A stretch of DNA of 6,187 nt from assembly GCA_029289015.1 (NCBI GenBank), contig JARFUL010000257.1, positions 1-6,187 on the forward strand. The letters run 5' to 3'. Below are positions 5,654 to 6,187 of the stretch, piece after piece. The DNA is from Syntrophobacteria bacterium. GTDB taxonomy: Bacteria > Desulfobacterota > Syntrophobacteria > JARFUL01. The notes beneath the pieces were generated by a model that worked only from the letters and a program-made list of their open reading frames with translations, did no database searches and had not been told where the DNA came from. The stretch's first letter is position 1. Every line of letters starts with the position of its first letter. Both the position numbers and the translations under genes were made by a program.

Positions 5654-6187
5654 TCACTGGGCCCGGTAGGTGTCCCGGATAATCTTGTTGAGGTACTCCT
5701 CCGGCGACTCCACCCCCTCCCTGGGCACTATGAACTGCTGCTGGCCGGTCTTGTCCATCACCAGCTTGAACCCGTAGTCAAAGTCGCGGGAGATATCGCG
5801 GCACACCTGGAACGCGCCCACCCCGTCCCTGAAGGACCTCTTCAGGATGGCCTCGATCGCGGTGTCGTCGAAGAGAAGATGGATGCCGTGGCGCTCGAAG
5901 AAGTCGCTCTCAAAGGACCTCACCTCGCCGTAGAGCTTGTAGAGGTGCGCGAAGAGGACCGAGGTCTCCTGGCCGGTGGTCATGTGCATCTCCAGTATCA
6001 GCTCTATGAGGGGCTCGGTGAATACCGGCCCGTAGCTCCCCTTTAGACGCTCCTCGTCCGCGAAGATGGACTCCCTGAGCCTCTCGCGCTCGCCTGTGGA
6101 CATCTCCCGGTAGAGCCTGGCCTGCTCCTCGTCTTGGGGGTCGTCTACCAGCCTGGCGAGCTCCCCCTCCGGGTCCTGCGCTATGGC
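5654..6187 (-). CDS. C-terminal part of a possible ClpX-like AAA+ ATPase
   Basis: The frame is open from the window edge at 6187 to TGA at 5656-5654, giving 177 residues; the N-terminus is outside. An internal ATG at 6103 exists, but the 28 codons before it read as normal coding sequence in frame (they include DPEGELARL and DEEQARLYRE), so I do not take it as the start. The segment is acidic and mostly helical, with no signal peptide or membrane segment. The part GIHLLFDDTAIEAILKRSF then DGVGAFQVCRDI, followed by a YGFKLV strand, resembles in order and spacing the C-terminal helical subdomain of ClpX/HslU-type AAA+ proteins (LTFTDDALEAIA, then GARGLR). The arginine of the sensor-2 GARGLR motif is not present (GAFQVC). 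The Walker motifs would be upstream, so the family is a tentative reading. It ends 37 nt before ahbC. Confidence 0.5.
   Translation of the reverse strand, partial: AIAQDPEGELARLVDDPQDEEQARLYREMSTGERERLRESIFADEERLKGSYGPVFTEPLIELILEMHMTTGQETSVLFAHLYKLYGEVRSFESDFFERHGIHLLFDDTAIEAILKRSFRDGVGAFQVCRDISRDFDYGFKLVMDKTGQQQFIVPREGVESPEEYLNKIIRDTYRAQ

Noticed and set aside
4927..5682. A 251-codon plus-strand frame antisense to ahbC
   Set aside because: It is fully explained as the complement of ahbC, has no domain, and runs through the ahbC promoter.
1..6187. CRISPR array, insertion sequence, attachment site or prophage material
   Set aside because: I saw no regularly spaced repeats, transposase motifs or terminal inverted repeats. 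The repetition at 1-1602 is protein-level TPR periodicity.

Overview
This is a GC-rich bacterial window in which every gene I can support lies on the minus strand, so transcription runs from high to low coordinates. The core is a compact gene set for the alternative (siroheme-dependent, 'Ahb') heme pathway. That pathway is known from sulfate-reducing bacteria, related anaerobes and many archaea. Shine-Dalgarno sites, a bacterial extended -10 promoter and a Sec-type signal peptide point to a bacterium. An anaerobic or microaerophilic Desulfobacterota- or Nitrospirota-like organism is my best guess, but the sequence alone does not fix the taxon.

Layout in transcriptional order. (1) 6187-5654: the C-terminal part of a protein cut by the window edge, perhaps the end of a ClpX-like AAA+ ATPase. 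(2) A 37-nt gap with an extended -10 promoter set directly against the next start codon. (3) 5616-4432: ahbC, a radical SAM deacetylase. (4) 4399-3410: hemB, porphobilinogen synthase. (5) 3410-2325: ahbD, the radical SAM heme synthase, whose GTG start overlaps the hemB stop by one base. (6) 2321-1866: ahbA, the Lrp/AsnC-like siroheme decarboxylase subunit, with a TTG start three bases after the ahbD stop. (7) A 263-nt intergenic region with several inverted repeats and a probable intrinsic terminator. (8) 1602-1: the N-terminal 534 residues of an exported protein made of about 14 tandem TPR repeats, running off the window.

How the genes work together. HemB makes porphobilinogen, the precursor of all tetrapyrroles including siroheme. 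AhbA, with a partner AhbB that is not in this window, decarboxylates siroheme to 12,18-didecarboxysiroheme. AhbC removes the two acetate side chains to give Fe-coproporphyrin III. AhbD converts two propionates to vinyls to give heme b. Tight spacing and overlaps from ahbC to ahbA indicate one transcript. The TPR gene appears to be a separate unit.

The pathway itself is already described. The least explained points are the apparently leaderless ahbC promoter, the absence of ahbB beside ahbA, and the structured region between ahbA and the TPR gene. I did not find a convincing wholly new system.
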